This document shows positions 8,797-16,457 of a DNA stretch of 56,642 nucleotides, in pieces. The position numbers were made by a program, and so were the translations under genes. Position 1 is the stretch's first letter. The number at the start of each line of letters is the position of its first letter. This DNA is from Argonema galeatum A003/A1 (GTDB lineage Bacteria; Cyanobacteriota; Cyanobacteriia; Cyanobacteriales; Aerosakkonemataceae): assembly GCF_023333595.1 (NCBI RefSeq), contig NZ_JAIQZM010000001.1, positions 404,039 to 460,680 on the forward strand, read 5' to 3'. The notes beneath the pieces are model-generated. The model saw only the letters and a program-made list of their open reading frames with translations. It was not told the DNA's origin and did no database searches.

Positions 8797-8831
8797 GAGC
8801 TTAAATATGACAATACCCTCGCCGATTCTTT

Positions 8832-8915
8832 GTAGGTTGGGTTTCGTGCCTCAACCCAACCTACCCTCTTAAATATGATAAACCGGGTTTCTTTTGGAAA
8901 ACAGAAACCCGGTTT
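8832..8915. repeat. Two palindromes downstream of shc
   Basis: Bases 8832-8864 have arms GTAGGTTGGG and CCCAACCTAC and could serve as the shc terminator stem. Bases 8881-8915 are an AACCGGGTTTCT/AGAAACCCGGTT palindrome. Both are high-copy cyanobacterial repeat types, so a terminator role is inference. Confidence 0.6.
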
Positions 8916-9012
8916 CTTCAAGATGGTCATAAAAAAGTACACAGCCAAAATAGAGTGGTTATTAATTCTTCACAGCGGCTTAAACATAGAAACTATATTT
9001 GTAACGCAACCG

Positions 9013-9192
9013 CTAAGCTGTTTCTAACCAGTCAAAAATTCTGTCTAACTGTGACAAAGTGACGAGTCCATATTGCCACAGAATCATGGGGATATGGCCT
9101 GGGCACTGTTCGCTTTGGCGTATCGCTAGAGCGATCGAGGATGCCGGGATCGCCAATTCTTCTTGTAAAAAGTTAACTAATTTAGTCTGCAT
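9013..9192 (-). CDS. DUF2949 family small protein
   Basis: 59-residue protein starting MQTKLVNFLQEELAIPAS and ending RIFDWLETA. The core, a conserved PMILWQYGLVTLSQLD segment preceded by ALAIRQSEQCPGHI, matches the cyanobacterial DUF2949 family as I recall it. Start ATG is at 9190-9192, with an AGGGAA-like site upstream; the stop is TAG at 9013-9015. The size is normal for the family. Its function is unknown. It stands alone, on the opposite strand to shc. Confidence 0.8.
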   Translation of the reverse strand: MQTKLVNFLQEELAIPASSIALAIRQSEQCPGHIPMILWQYGLVTLSQLDRIFDWLETA

Positions 9193-9335
9193 AGTAGATT
9201 CCCTTGCCTGGGAGGGTTAAGATTTTCCCTCTACCAACCTATGTCAAAAATATCGTTTAAAAATTCGCCTAATAGGGTGATTTGTCACCGTCTTAGATTG
9301 TGATTCCGATCACAGTTATCTTGGTGGCGTATTAT

Positions 9336-9770
9336 TTACTCAACAGATATAAATAAGTTTAACGGAAAATGACCATAAGTGCCGCTAATTGATTCATTTT
9401 CCGAAGATTGGCAAGACACCAGAACACCGCGATATTTTCCTGTGTAGGAATCGAGATAATAGGATTGCTTTTTGGTGTTAAATTTGATGTAAACTCCGTC
9501 TTTTTCTGAGAGTATGTTGGCGGTATTGAGGGATATTTTATAGCCCAAACCCTTTAAATAGCTTTCTAGGGCTGAGAAACCTTCAGTCGCTGTATCGGCA
9601 CAAATACCTAAATTTTGGTAGTCAGACAAATTAGTGATTAGCAGTAGCGCTTCACGGACTAGGGCTTTTTCCGATACCGATTCTATAGGCTTCACTTCTG
9701 TGCAGCTGTATTGCTGAAGGATTTTTTGTGCTTGTTCGACAGTGAGATTAGTCGAGTTTTGAGTATTCAT
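9336..9770 (-). CDS. DUF1824 family protein
   Basis: 144-residue soluble cyanobacterial protein. Recognisable family segments are LTVEQAQKILQQYSC at the N terminus, LLLITNLSDYQNLGICADTATEGF in the middle, and YIKFNTKKQSYYLDSYTGKYRGVLVSCQSSE followed by GTYGHFPLNLF at the end. No catalytic motif or signal peptide is evident. The role is unknown. It is monocistronic, 143 bp upstream of the DUF2949 gene on the same strand. Confidence 0.8.
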   Translation of the reverse strand: MNTQNSTNLTVEQAQKILQQYSCTEVKPIESVSEKALVREALLLITNLSDYQNLGICADTATEGFSALESYLKGLGYKISLNTANILSEKDGVYIKFNTKKQSYYLDSYTGKYRGVLVSCQSSENESISGTYGHFPLNLFISVE

Positions 9771-10111
9771 AAATTTTGATAAGTAAGTGGGTTTAAGTGA
9801 ACAACCCCCTGCTAAGTCGGATTACTCCTAAGAAACACAAGGCAGAAGGCATAAGGCATAAGGCAGAGGGCAGAAGGCTTAGTTTTCACGGGATGTGGAA
9901 AACCTCTCTCCAAACCTCTCTCCTACCAGGAGAGAGGCTTTAAATTCCCCCCCCCTCGCAAGGGCGTCCGTTAGAGGCTCACTCTTGCACTCTTGAGCGG
10001 AGCCTCTGTATTCTCGCTCCCAGGTTGAACCTGGGAGCGAGATCCTGGAGGTTCTACCTCCTTCCTCTGGTACAAGATATGAGAGTACCGACTATAGCAG
10101 AACTTCCAGTC
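9771..10111. repeat. Repeat-only spacer
   Basis: No gene. It contains an AAGGCATAAGGCAGAAGGC microrepeat (about 9839-9880), a CTCTCTCC/GGAGAGAG hairpin (9904-9938), and a CTCGCTCCCAGG/CCTGGGAGCGAG palindrome (10013-10041) preceded by an AGGCTCACTC...GAGCGGAGCCT pair. The last palindrome belongs to the family also found near 6170 and, in frame, in the xanthine dehydrogenase gene. Confidence 0.8.
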
Positions 10112-10837
10112 TCACAGGGAATGCCTCAGTTTAGTTGGGAAGAGGTTGACCTGAAGCTTAAGACGACGCTCCTCGACAATTGACACGGGAACTACTTTAC
10201 CATCCGGCGTTGTTCTTGAGCTAGTTGTCTGGTTTTCATTTTGAATGACATCTGCCCGAACATCGCTCATAAAATTTACACCTAGCCAACTTTCCGCAGG
10301 CTTCCCGTCGATGGCGAAGTGGCTCCCAATCACCACCTCAATTGGTATTGACTCTATAATGTCTTCTCCCCAGAACGAGAAGCGAAAACGTCGTATCTTT
10401 ACCTCAGCATTCCCCGGCAAAAGCAATGCCCAAAAGCCATCATAACCGTAGAAATTACCGACAATCAAGCGACCTCGATCGTGAAGTTCTAATATATTAG
10501 CTTGCTCAATTCTCAAATCTACTAGCTGTGGTGAGATCGTGAGTTGTTTTGGTAGTAAAAACCATCGTGGTTCATGGCTCTGATTGCGTAGCGTGATATT
10601 AAATACTAAATGCTTGAGAGGAGGTTTTGAGAACTGCCATTCAACGAACTCCATCTCTACAGGTGGTTGAGCGATGGGTAACTCTGATAATTCAACTATA
10701 TTTATCTCTGAATTACTCGCTGTTATTATTTCTTTTCCCCAGTTAAAACCATGTAAAACCGCCTCTGAATCCTGAGCGTAGAACGTACAAATTATCAACA
10801 TTATGAAGGCAGTAATTATCAAAGTAACAGCTTTCAT
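10112..10837 (-). CDS. Secreted protein of unknown function
   Basis: 241 residues beginning MKAVTLIITAFIMLIICTFY, a clear hydrophobic signal sequence ending before QDSEAVLHG. The rest is soluble and rich in beta-strand-like hydrophobic alternation (VEMEFVEWQFSKPPLKHLVFNITLRN, VEVVIGSHFAIDG). I do not recognise a family. It could be a periplasmic or surface-exposed beta-sandwich protein. It is monocistronic, flanked on both sides by repeat-rich spacers. Confidence 0.7.
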   Translation of the reverse strand: MKAVTLIITAFIMLIICTFYAQDSEAVLHGFNWGKEIITASNSEINIVELSELPIAQPPVEMEFVEWQFSKPPLKHLVFNITLRNQSHEPRWFLLPKQLTISPQLVDLRIEQANILELHDRGRLIVGNFYGYDGFWALLLPGNAEVKIRRFRFSFWGEDIIESIPIEVVIGSHFAIDGKPAESWLGVNFMSDVRADVIQNENQTTSSRTTPDGKVVPVSIVEERRLKLQVNLFPTKLRHSL

Positions 10838-11112
10838 TTATCTACAGATCGCCAAAAAAGGCGAGGGGCTAGAGGAGAAAAGAATTGGGTGAAGCAGGGA
10901 TTAAAGTGAGGAATCTAGGTGATAACTCGTTCCCAAACCTGCCCAACCCGCACCGACAACAACTATCCGTTGGGTTTGCGATTCTATTGGCATGGCGCAC
11001 CTTTCAATTGATTGTAGATTGGGTTGAGCGACAGCAAAACCCAACAAGTTCTTTTTTCTGGGTTGGTTACCCTTCGGTAAGGCTACGCCTACGTTACCTC
11101 AACCCAATCTAC
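10838..11112. repeat. TTGGGTTG repeat region
   Basis: Contains GATTGGGTTGAGCGACAGC, AAAACCCAAC and TTGGGTTGGTTACC copies of a common cyanobacterial repeat. A plus-strand frame from 10885 runs through these repeats only and is not considered a gene. Confidence 0.7.
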
Positions 11113-11640
11113 TTATGAATTGCTTTTTAATTCATTGAATTTTGCCCTGATGGTTTCTATTCGTTTGCGGTTTACTCCCAAATCCGACTGTCCGAGGCGC
11201 GAAGCAGAACGAACATGAATAACTTTTGCTGCTTCGTCTAGATAGAATTCCACATCATCAACAAATCCCATTAGCTTGGTGGCAAATTCTGCGTAAAGGT
11301 AATTGGATGTTGCGCTGATAATTTTAGTTCTCTCTTCCGACTCAATAACTTTTTTGAGTTGAGCCATTGCCTCAACGGTCGTAGAATTGTAGGTAAGCGG
11401 CTCAATTTTATGCTCAGCATCCAGGCTTTGGCTGCTGACACAATTGGGCGAACTCGGACAGTCGGCTAATTTGCCTGCTTGTACACCAATGTTGGTGGGT
11501 CTTTTTCCTGCAAACATCGTCATTCCTCCTGGAAATGCTACCGTTGCGCCCAGCCAAAAGACAGTAGCTAATAGCAACGATAACAAGATTATCACTAATA
11601 GTCTCAGAGGCGATCGCTTTTCTACTGACGATTCAACCAT
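11113..11640 (-). CDS. DUF1499 domain protein, membrane-anchored
   Basis: 175 residues. A positively charged start is followed by one transmembrane helix (LLVIILLSLLLATVFWLGATV, about residues 14-34). The DUF1499 domain then begins with the characteristic ADCPSSPNCVSSQ motif and continues through YLYAEFATKLMGFVDDVEFYLDE and IHVRSASRLGQSDLGVNRKRIE, all typical. It is probably anchored with the domain outside the cytoplasm. The function of DUF1499 is unknown. It is monocistronic, upstream of the GH57 gene's 3' end on the same strand. Confidence 0.85.
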   Translation of the reverse strand: MVESSVEKRSPLRLLVIILLSLLLATVFWLGATVAFPGGMTMFAGKRPTNIGVQAGKLADCPSSPNCVSSQSLDAEHKIEPLTYNSTTVEAMAQLKKVIESEERTKIISATSNYLYAEFATKLMGFVDDVEFYLDEAAKVIHVRSASRLGQSDLGVNRKRIETIRAKFNELKSNS

Positions 11641-11735
11641 AAACCGCGTTCCTGTGACACAACTGGCTTATTATCTCAGAAACTCGGTTTATTTGGGAAC
11701 TTCCATTAGTTAAAGTAGGGTGGGCAATGCCAACT

Positions 11736-13238
11736 CTACCATTGATTTTGCAGGATCGCTTCACCGCGTCGGTAAATCTCACGCGCATAGTCTGTCCAAA
11801 CTCCTTGCCCCCAGTATCGAAAACAGCTTGTTTGCAGCAAAAAATTGTGCAACAATGCTTCGCGATAGCGCGATTGTGTGGTAAGAGATTCGGCCTCTGA
11901 TTCCAGTAATGGATCGACTTTTTCGTGAAACAAAGCGCTGAGTTGATTCATCGGACTCAAAACATTTTCGTATCCTTTTACCCAACTGATGTGATTTGTC
12001 CAGGAAGCACCATCCATGTGAAAGTTATGGTTAGTTTGCTTCAATTCAGTAATGGCATTTGCTACTGCATCCGGGTTACAGTTTTCTGGTTTAACTCGTT
12101 GCCAAATTTGGTGTTGACCAATTGGTTGACAGGTAGGATAATCGTCGGGATTGCAACCCGCCGCCTCAATTAATTCCAAATACTCTGTACCTGTCATGGC
12201 AACGATGCCCGATTTTCCACCGTTATTTTGAGCTATTTCATGGGAAGCCCGCAAAAAAGCACCAGGAAACTCGTTCATCATCACGCCGCCGTTTTCCCCA
12301 TCGCCAATTTGACTGACTATTGGTGGTACTGAAACTGATCCTAACATTTGTCTAGATAGGGTTTTTGCTTCGTAGTAGGGCTGCATTTGAGCTACCAGTT
12401 TGGTATCGGAACCTTGGGTTTTGATTAAGGCGGTGATGCTGATTTCTTCGCCTTGGGAATTGCGGGCAATTAGACGGTGAGGTAGATGTTTATATGCTAA
12501 AGATTGCCCGGTGAGAGTTTCGATTGTGTGTTCTTGGACTAATAGCCAACGATAGCCGCATTCTTTTAGCGCTTTGATAAATTCAAAAAAGGTATCTGGG
12601 TGATTGGGTAGGTGCATTTCTGGAGGAGAAAATCCCTTGACGCGAGATAGCGCTGACCAACCAAATATGGCGGCGAAATGATGTTGCCAAGCTTGGATGT
12701 GCAGTTTGATATCTGGTATCGGTGTGGAGGGAACAACTGCATGACTCCACATTGTACCAAGCCATTCTACATAAGGTTGGTAATTGGGATCGATGGTGAT
12801 GCGTTTGAGATTTTCTAGGATATCGCCGCGCCCCATTTGTCGCAATCCCCACAAGAGATTGCCAGAGTAATCTAACATAACGCGAGGATTGCAACCGTTG
12901 GCGACGAGTTCTGGTATCAAATCTGCCATGCGGCTATAACAATTGGCAAATGGTGCGGCGTTGTGGTTGTCTCCTTCCTGCGGATGTTCAAACATATATT
13001 GCAGGTTGGAGATTAGTTCTCCTTTATACCCAGCGGGGATGGTAGGCTGGTGCATATGCAGCGCGATCGCAAATCCAGCTTGTACTTCGCTTAAGCGGAT
13101 GTTTGTTTTGGGTAAAAATACTGGTTGGTTTTGTTGAACTACTGAGATAATTTCTTTTTCCCAGCCGGAAATATTGGGTAATCCGTCAATTAGTTCGGGT
13201 AATTGGGGTAGGGTACGCGATGGGGATGAAGTAGGCAT
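11736..13238 (-). CDS. Glycoside hydrolase family 57 protein
   Basis: 500-residue GH57-type protein, a family of retaining alpha-glucan-active enzymes (amylases, branching enzymes, pullulanases). It shows the first conserved region ALHMHQPTIP, the GFSPPEMHLPN region with the catalytic-type glutamate context, and a WLLVQEHT segment. The start ATG at 13236-13238 (MPTSSPSRTLPQ) is preferred; the frame stays open to 13430, but those 64 codons are made of the CCCCCAACCCC repeat and are unlikely to be translated. The C-terminal half (HNFHMDGASWTNHISWVKGYENVL) is typical of the cyanobacterial subgroup. The substrate is unknown; the window also has glycogen phosphorylase, but not nearby. Confidence 0.85.
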   Translation of the reverse strand: MPTSSPSRTLPQLPELIDGLPNISGWEKEIISVVQQNQPVFLPKTNIRLSEVQAGFAIALHMHQPTIPAGYKGELISNLQYMFEHPQEGDNHNAAPFANCYSRMADLIPELVANGCNPRVMLDYSGNLLWGLRQMGRGDILENLKRITIDPNYQPYVEWLGTMWSHAVVPSTPIPDIKLHIQAWQHHFAAIFGWSALSRVKGFSPPEMHLPNHPDTFFEFIKALKECGYRWLLVQEHTIETLTGQSLAYKHLPHRLIARNSQGEEISITALIKTQGSDTKLVAQMQPYYEAKTLSRQMLGSVSVPPIVSQIGDGENGGVMMNEFPGAFLRASHEIAQNNGGKSGIVAMTGTEYLELIEAAGCNPDDYPTCQPIGQHQIWQRVKPENCNPDAVANAITELKQTNHNFHMDGASWTNHISWVKGYENVLSPMNQLSALFHEKVDPLLESEAESLTTQSRYREALLHNFLLQTSCFRYWGQGVWTDYAREIYRRGEAILQNQW

Positions 13239-13307
13239 TTGTGTGAGAAATCGATATGGGAAACATATCGAGTTTGACACAATTAAGGCTTCAGCAGTAT
13301 TTTTAAA

Positions 13308-13394
13308 TCTTGCCCCCCCAACCCCCCAAGTTTGGGGGGGGAAATCTTGCTCCCCCTCTCCCAAAGTTGGGAGAGGGGGTTGGGGGGTGAGGGC
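13308..13394. repeat. CCCCCCAACCCCCC hairpin repeats upstream of GH57
   Basis: Two adjacent hairpins: CCCCCCAAGTTTGGGGGG (13327-13344), then CCCCCTCTCCCAAAGTTGGG with its GAGAGGGGGTTGGGGGG complement. They lie between the GH57 start and the P450 promoter region. The remaining 160 bp up to 13557 holds the divergent promoters; an AGGAGAA ribosome site precedes the P450 start. Confidence 0.75.
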
Positions 13395-13557
13395 TTTCTG
13401 TCCCGGCTTAAGTTGGTAGCCGTATTTCAACCGATTCTCACTGGAAAATATCTGAAAAGTCTACCGCGCAAAGCTGCCCGCAAAGAGTTAGCCGAAGGGA
13501 TATAATTACCAGTAGCACCTGCTTTAAAAAAAATTCTGCCAGACAGGAGAATCAATC

Positions 13558-14940
13558 ATGATTTCATTGCAGGAAAATCCCCAAACCCAACCAGTCCCCA
13601 AACTGCCTGATGGCCCAAAGACCCCCAAATTTTTACAGACAATTCGCGCAATCTTTTGGCCGTTAAAATATCTAGAAAAGACGGCTAGAGAATACGGTGA
13701 CATCTATACAACTGAAATTGCTGGCTTTCCTCCACAAGTGGTATTGAGTAATCCCCAGGCGATTCAAGAAATTTTTACAGCCGATCCAAAACTGTTTGAA
13801 TCTGGGCCTGGAAACAAAATTTTGCAGCCTTTCTTTGGGGATTATTCCCTGTTACTGCATGATGGCGAATATCACCAGCGTCAGCGCCGACTCTTGACGC
13901 CTCCCTTTCATGGGGAACGCATGAAAGCCTACGGCGAACTTATTTGCGATATTACCGATCGCGTAATTAGCAATTGGCAGATCGGCGAAACATTTTCAGC
14001 ACGTTCATCCACCCAAGAAATCTCTCTGCGAGTCATTTTACGCGCTGTTTTTGGTATTGATGAAGGCGATCGTTACGAACAACTGAAGCAACGTTTAACT
14101 GCGCTTCTGGATGTTACTGGTTCTCCTTTAAGATCCAGTTTTGTTTTTCTGCGATGGCTGCAAAAAGATTTAGGGGCGTGGAGTCCGTGGGGACGATTCG
14201 TGCGCCTAAAGCAGCAAATTAACGAACTTTTATTGACGGAAATTAACGAACGTCGCCAGAAAAATGATTTAGCTGGCGAAGACATCCTTAGTTTAATGAT
14301 GTCTGCTCGCGATGAAGAAGGTCAACCGATGACGGATGCCGAATTACTTGATGAATTGATGACATTGCTGTTTGCCGGACATGAGACTACAGCTACAGCT
14401 TTGGCATGGGCATTGTACTGGGTTCATCATATACCAGAAGTACGCAAAAAGCTGATGGAAGAGTTAGTTACCCTGGGGGAAAACCCAGATCCAAATGCTA
14501 TTACTAAACTTCCTTATCTGAATGCTGTCTGTTCTGAAACCCTGCGAATTTATCCGGTTGCTTTGTTTACCTTCCCCCGGATTGTGAAAGCGCCGGTACA
14601 GATAGCTGGCTATCAATTTGAGGAGGGAACGATGCTATCTCCCTGTATTTATTTAACTCACCACCGCGAGGATTTATATCCAGAACCAAAACGTTTTAAA
14701 CCAGAGCGTTTTCTGGAACGTCAATTTTCGCCTTATGAGTTTTTCCCTTTTGGTGGTAGCAATCGTCGCTGTATTGGGATGGCGTTTGCGATGTTTGAAA
14801 TGAAGTTGGTACTGGCTAAGATTTTATTGCGATCGCAACTTGCGCTTGCCGATAATCGCCCCGTTGTACCCGAACGTCGCGGCATTACGATGGCACCCTC
14901 TGGAGGTGTAAAATTGGTATTAACTGGTCACCGCAGTTAA
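13558..14940 (+). CDS. Cytochrome P450 (CYP110-like)
   Basis: 460-residue haem monooxygenase. The I-helix motif LLFAGHETTATALAW, the K-helix SETLRIYP (ExxR) and the haem loop FFPFGGSNRRCIGMAFAMFE, with the haem-ligand cysteine at residue 405, are all intact. The N terminus has the proline-rich lead LPDGPKTPKF and no strong membrane anchor. The overall pattern resembles cyanobacterial CYP110 enzymes, whose relatives oxidise fatty acids and terpenes. AGGAG stands just upstream of the ATG. No ferredoxin reductase or terpene synthase is adjacent; the hopanoid module is 5 kb away, so a link to hopanoids is only speculation. Confidence 0.93.
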   Translation: MISLQENPQTQPVPKLPDGPKTPKFLQTIRAIFWPLKYLEKTAREYGDIYTTEIAGFPPQVVLSNPQAIQEIFTADPKLFESGPGNKILQPFFGDYSLLLHDGEYHQRQRRLLTPPFHGERMKAYGELICDITDRVISNWQIGETFSARSSTQEISLRVILRAVFGIDEGDRYEQLKQRLTALLDVTGSPLRSSFVFLRWLQKDLGAWSPWGRFVRLKQQINELLLTEINERRQKNDLAGEDILSLMMSARDEEGQPMTDAELLDELMTLLFAGHETTATALAWALYWVHHIPEVRKKLMEELVTLGENPDPNAITKLPYLNAVCSETLRIYPVALFTFPRIVKAPVQIAGYQFEEGTMLSPCIYLTHHREDLYPEPKRFKPERFLERQFSPYEFFPFGGSNRRCIGMAFAMFEMKLVLAKILLRSQLALADNRPVVPERRGITMAPSGGVKLVLTGHRS

Positions 14941-15003
14941 TCTTTCGATCTACCAAGACTTATTAGCCAAGTAGAGTGCGAAGCTTCCATGTTACATGAA
15001 TTT

Positions 15004-15060
15004 GGTACGTTGTTGCGCTTCAGCGCTCTTTAATATAGCGCGGCATCGCAACAACATACC
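15004..15060. repeat. GGTACGTTGTTGCGC inverted repeat (degenerate copy)
   Basis: The left arm GGTACGTTGTTGCGCTTCAG pairs imperfectly with GCATCGCAACAACATACC. Other copies of the family are at 25959-26010, 36465-36532 and 54537-54653. It lies downstream of the P450 gene. Confidence 0.75.
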
Positions 15061-15099
15061 TGAAAAGTTTTATCATGGGCGCTCGACCGGACATGACAT

Positions 15100-15236
15100 G
15101 ACCCGCTGGTTCATCAATTCACCAGCTAATAGCGAAAGTCGGATCGATCCGACTTAAGAAAAGTTTTGTTTTTAGTCCACTTAAGTGGACTTTCGCTATT
15201 AGCCCGGAGGTTTGAACCTCCGGGCGGGCTGTTGGG
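15100..15236. repeat. Multi-hairpin repeat element (copy A2)
   Basis: Starts CATGACCCGCTGGT, then hairpin GCTGGT/ACCAGC, the word TAATAGCGAAAGT, inner hairpin GTCGGATCGATCCGAC, spacer AAGAAAAGTTTTG, inner hairpin AGTCCACTTAAGTGGACT, inverted TTCGCTATTAG, outer hairpin CCGGAGGTTTGAACCTCCGG and the end CGGGCTGTTGG. It is collinear with the copy at 24404-24540, with many stem differences that are compensated on the other arm. Confidence 0.85.
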
Positions 15237-15296
15237 AAATAATTGCTCGTTATTATTGCAAATACCATTATAATCATTAGACATCTCCAAAAAACA

Positions 15297-15328
15297 TTGT
15301 AGAGACGTTTCATGAAACGTCTCTACAA
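15297..15328. repeat. AGAGACGTTTCATGAAACGTCTCT palindrome region
   Basis: The arms TTGTAGAGACGTTTC and GAAACGTCTCTACAA form a perfect palindrome just upstream of the DUF29 gene. Together with the 15004 and 15100 elements it fills the gap between P450 and DUF29. Confidence 0.8.
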
Positions 15329-15405
15329 TGGTTCTAGGCAACGCACCTTTAATTTCTGGAGAGGTCTATTGTAGTGCTTCCCAATCCTCTAAAGGTGTAG
15401 CAGCT

Positions 15406-15894
15406 ATGACCCCAACCCAATTAAATATCTCTCAATCTTCTGATTTGTACGAAACCGATTTCTATACTTGGACTGTCGAGCAAGCAAAGTTTTTGCGAGA
15501 TGGTACGTGGGATAGTTTAGATATTCTGAATTTAGCTGATGAGATTGAATCTTTGGGGAAACAAGACCGCCGGGAGTTGAGGAACCGCTTAAGAGTTTTA
15601 ATCGGGCATTTGCTGAAGTGGGAATATCAACCTGGTAAGCGTTCTCGGAGTTGGTCGAATACTATCTACGAACAACGTTATCAAATTAAAGAACTTATCA
15701 AAGAAAGCCCTAGCTTAAAACCTTATTTGCGCGATGCTATGGTGGAAACTTACAGCGATGCGCTGGATTTGGCTAGGCGGGAAACTTCGTTAGATGAAAG
15801 TTGTTTTCCTGAAGAATGCTGTTACAAGCTAGAACAGATACTAGAAAAAGATTTTTTTCCTGGTGAAGCAACTAAATCAGATTTAATCGATTAA
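15406..15894 (+). CDS. DUF29 family protein
   Basis: 162 residues from the ATG at 15406 (MTPTQLNISQ); the longer frame from 15328 begins in repeat DNA and is not preferred. Family features are LYETDFYTWTVEQAKFLRDG, LNLADEIESLGKQDRRELRNRL, a LLKWEYQPGKRSRSW segment and the C-terminal DLARRETSLDESCFPEECCY. It is predicted to be helical and cytoplasmic. DUF29 proteins are numerous in cyanobacteria and have no known function. The 36 bp just before the start, containing TGTAGTGCTTCCCAATCC, recur almost exactly at 16440-16472. Confidence 0.85.
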   Translation: MTPTQLNISQSSDLYETDFYTWTVEQAKFLRDGTWDSLDILNLADEIESLGKQDRRELRNRLRVLIGHLLKWEYQPGKRSRSWSNTIYEQRYQIKELIKESPSLKPYLRDAMVETYSDALDLARRETSLDESCFPEECCYKLEQILEKDFFPGEATKSDLID

Positions 15895-15996
15895 TGAGTG
15901 CGGTTTTCCTATCTTTGAAATAGAAAATATTTAGGTGAAAATATAGAGCGGTTTCTTGGATGGCTTCACTAATGTAACGATTGGCAGACAAGCTTT

Positions 15997-16272
15997 TTAT
16001 TCTCCTTGATTGGGAGTAAGCAAAACATTTCTAACAGTCCGGTTAACCAAAGTGAAATAATCGTCTAATTCTTCATAATTATCTAGTTCTTTTTCTTCTT
16101 CAGCCGTAAGACCAGAATCTTTCTGTTTAGCGAGTAAAGTTTCAATCCGATTCTGTACGGTGCTAGAAGCACGAAGAATGGGCACTCCTTCCACTAACTC
16201 AATGCGAACAGCACCTTCGATAGGTAAGCTGTTGGGTAAACTATGTAGCTTTAGGGGTAAATTAGTTGTCAT
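15997..16272 (-). CDS. Small acidic protein, antitoxin-like
   Basis: 91 residues. The N-terminal half, EGAVRIELVEGVPILRASSTVQNRIE, resembles a short beta-strand swap domain. The C-terminal half, KQKDSGLTAEEEKELDNYEELDDYFTLVNRTVRN, is an acidic helix of the sort seen in many cyanobacterial antitoxin-like orphans. No toxin partner is adjacent. It lies 185 bp downstream of the NACHT gene on the same strand and could be co-transcribed with it. Function unknown. Confidence 0.6.
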   Translation of the reverse strand: MTTNLPLKLHSLPNSLPIEGAVRIELVEGVPILRASSTVQNRIETLLAKQKDSGLTAEEEKELDNYEELDDYFTLVNRTVRNVLLTPNQGE

Positions 16273-16457
16273 GGTCTTTACTTAGAAAAATGTAGATATT
16301 TAAAGGTCGGGCAACTTTTTCAAGATACTCCTTTCCCGCCAGAAGAATTTGTATTTTCTGCCCCACTTGCCCCCAGCTTCGCCTGCTGGATGAATACATA
16401 AACTTAGAGCGGGAAGGGAGTGATACCATTATAATCATTGTAGTGCTTCGCAATCCT

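Noticed and set aside
8881..8915. Rho-independent terminator of shc
   Set aside because: No U-tract follows, and the same palindrome is found in other places; kept as a repeat only.
10885..11118. 77-codon plus-strand frame
   Set aside because: Most of it translates the TTGGGTTG repeats, and it overlaps the 3' end of the DUF1499 gene.
16262..16453. 63-codon minus-strand frame between the NACHT and antitoxin-like genes
   Set aside because: Basic, low-complexity, overlaps the start of the antitoxin-like gene, and shows no ribosome site.
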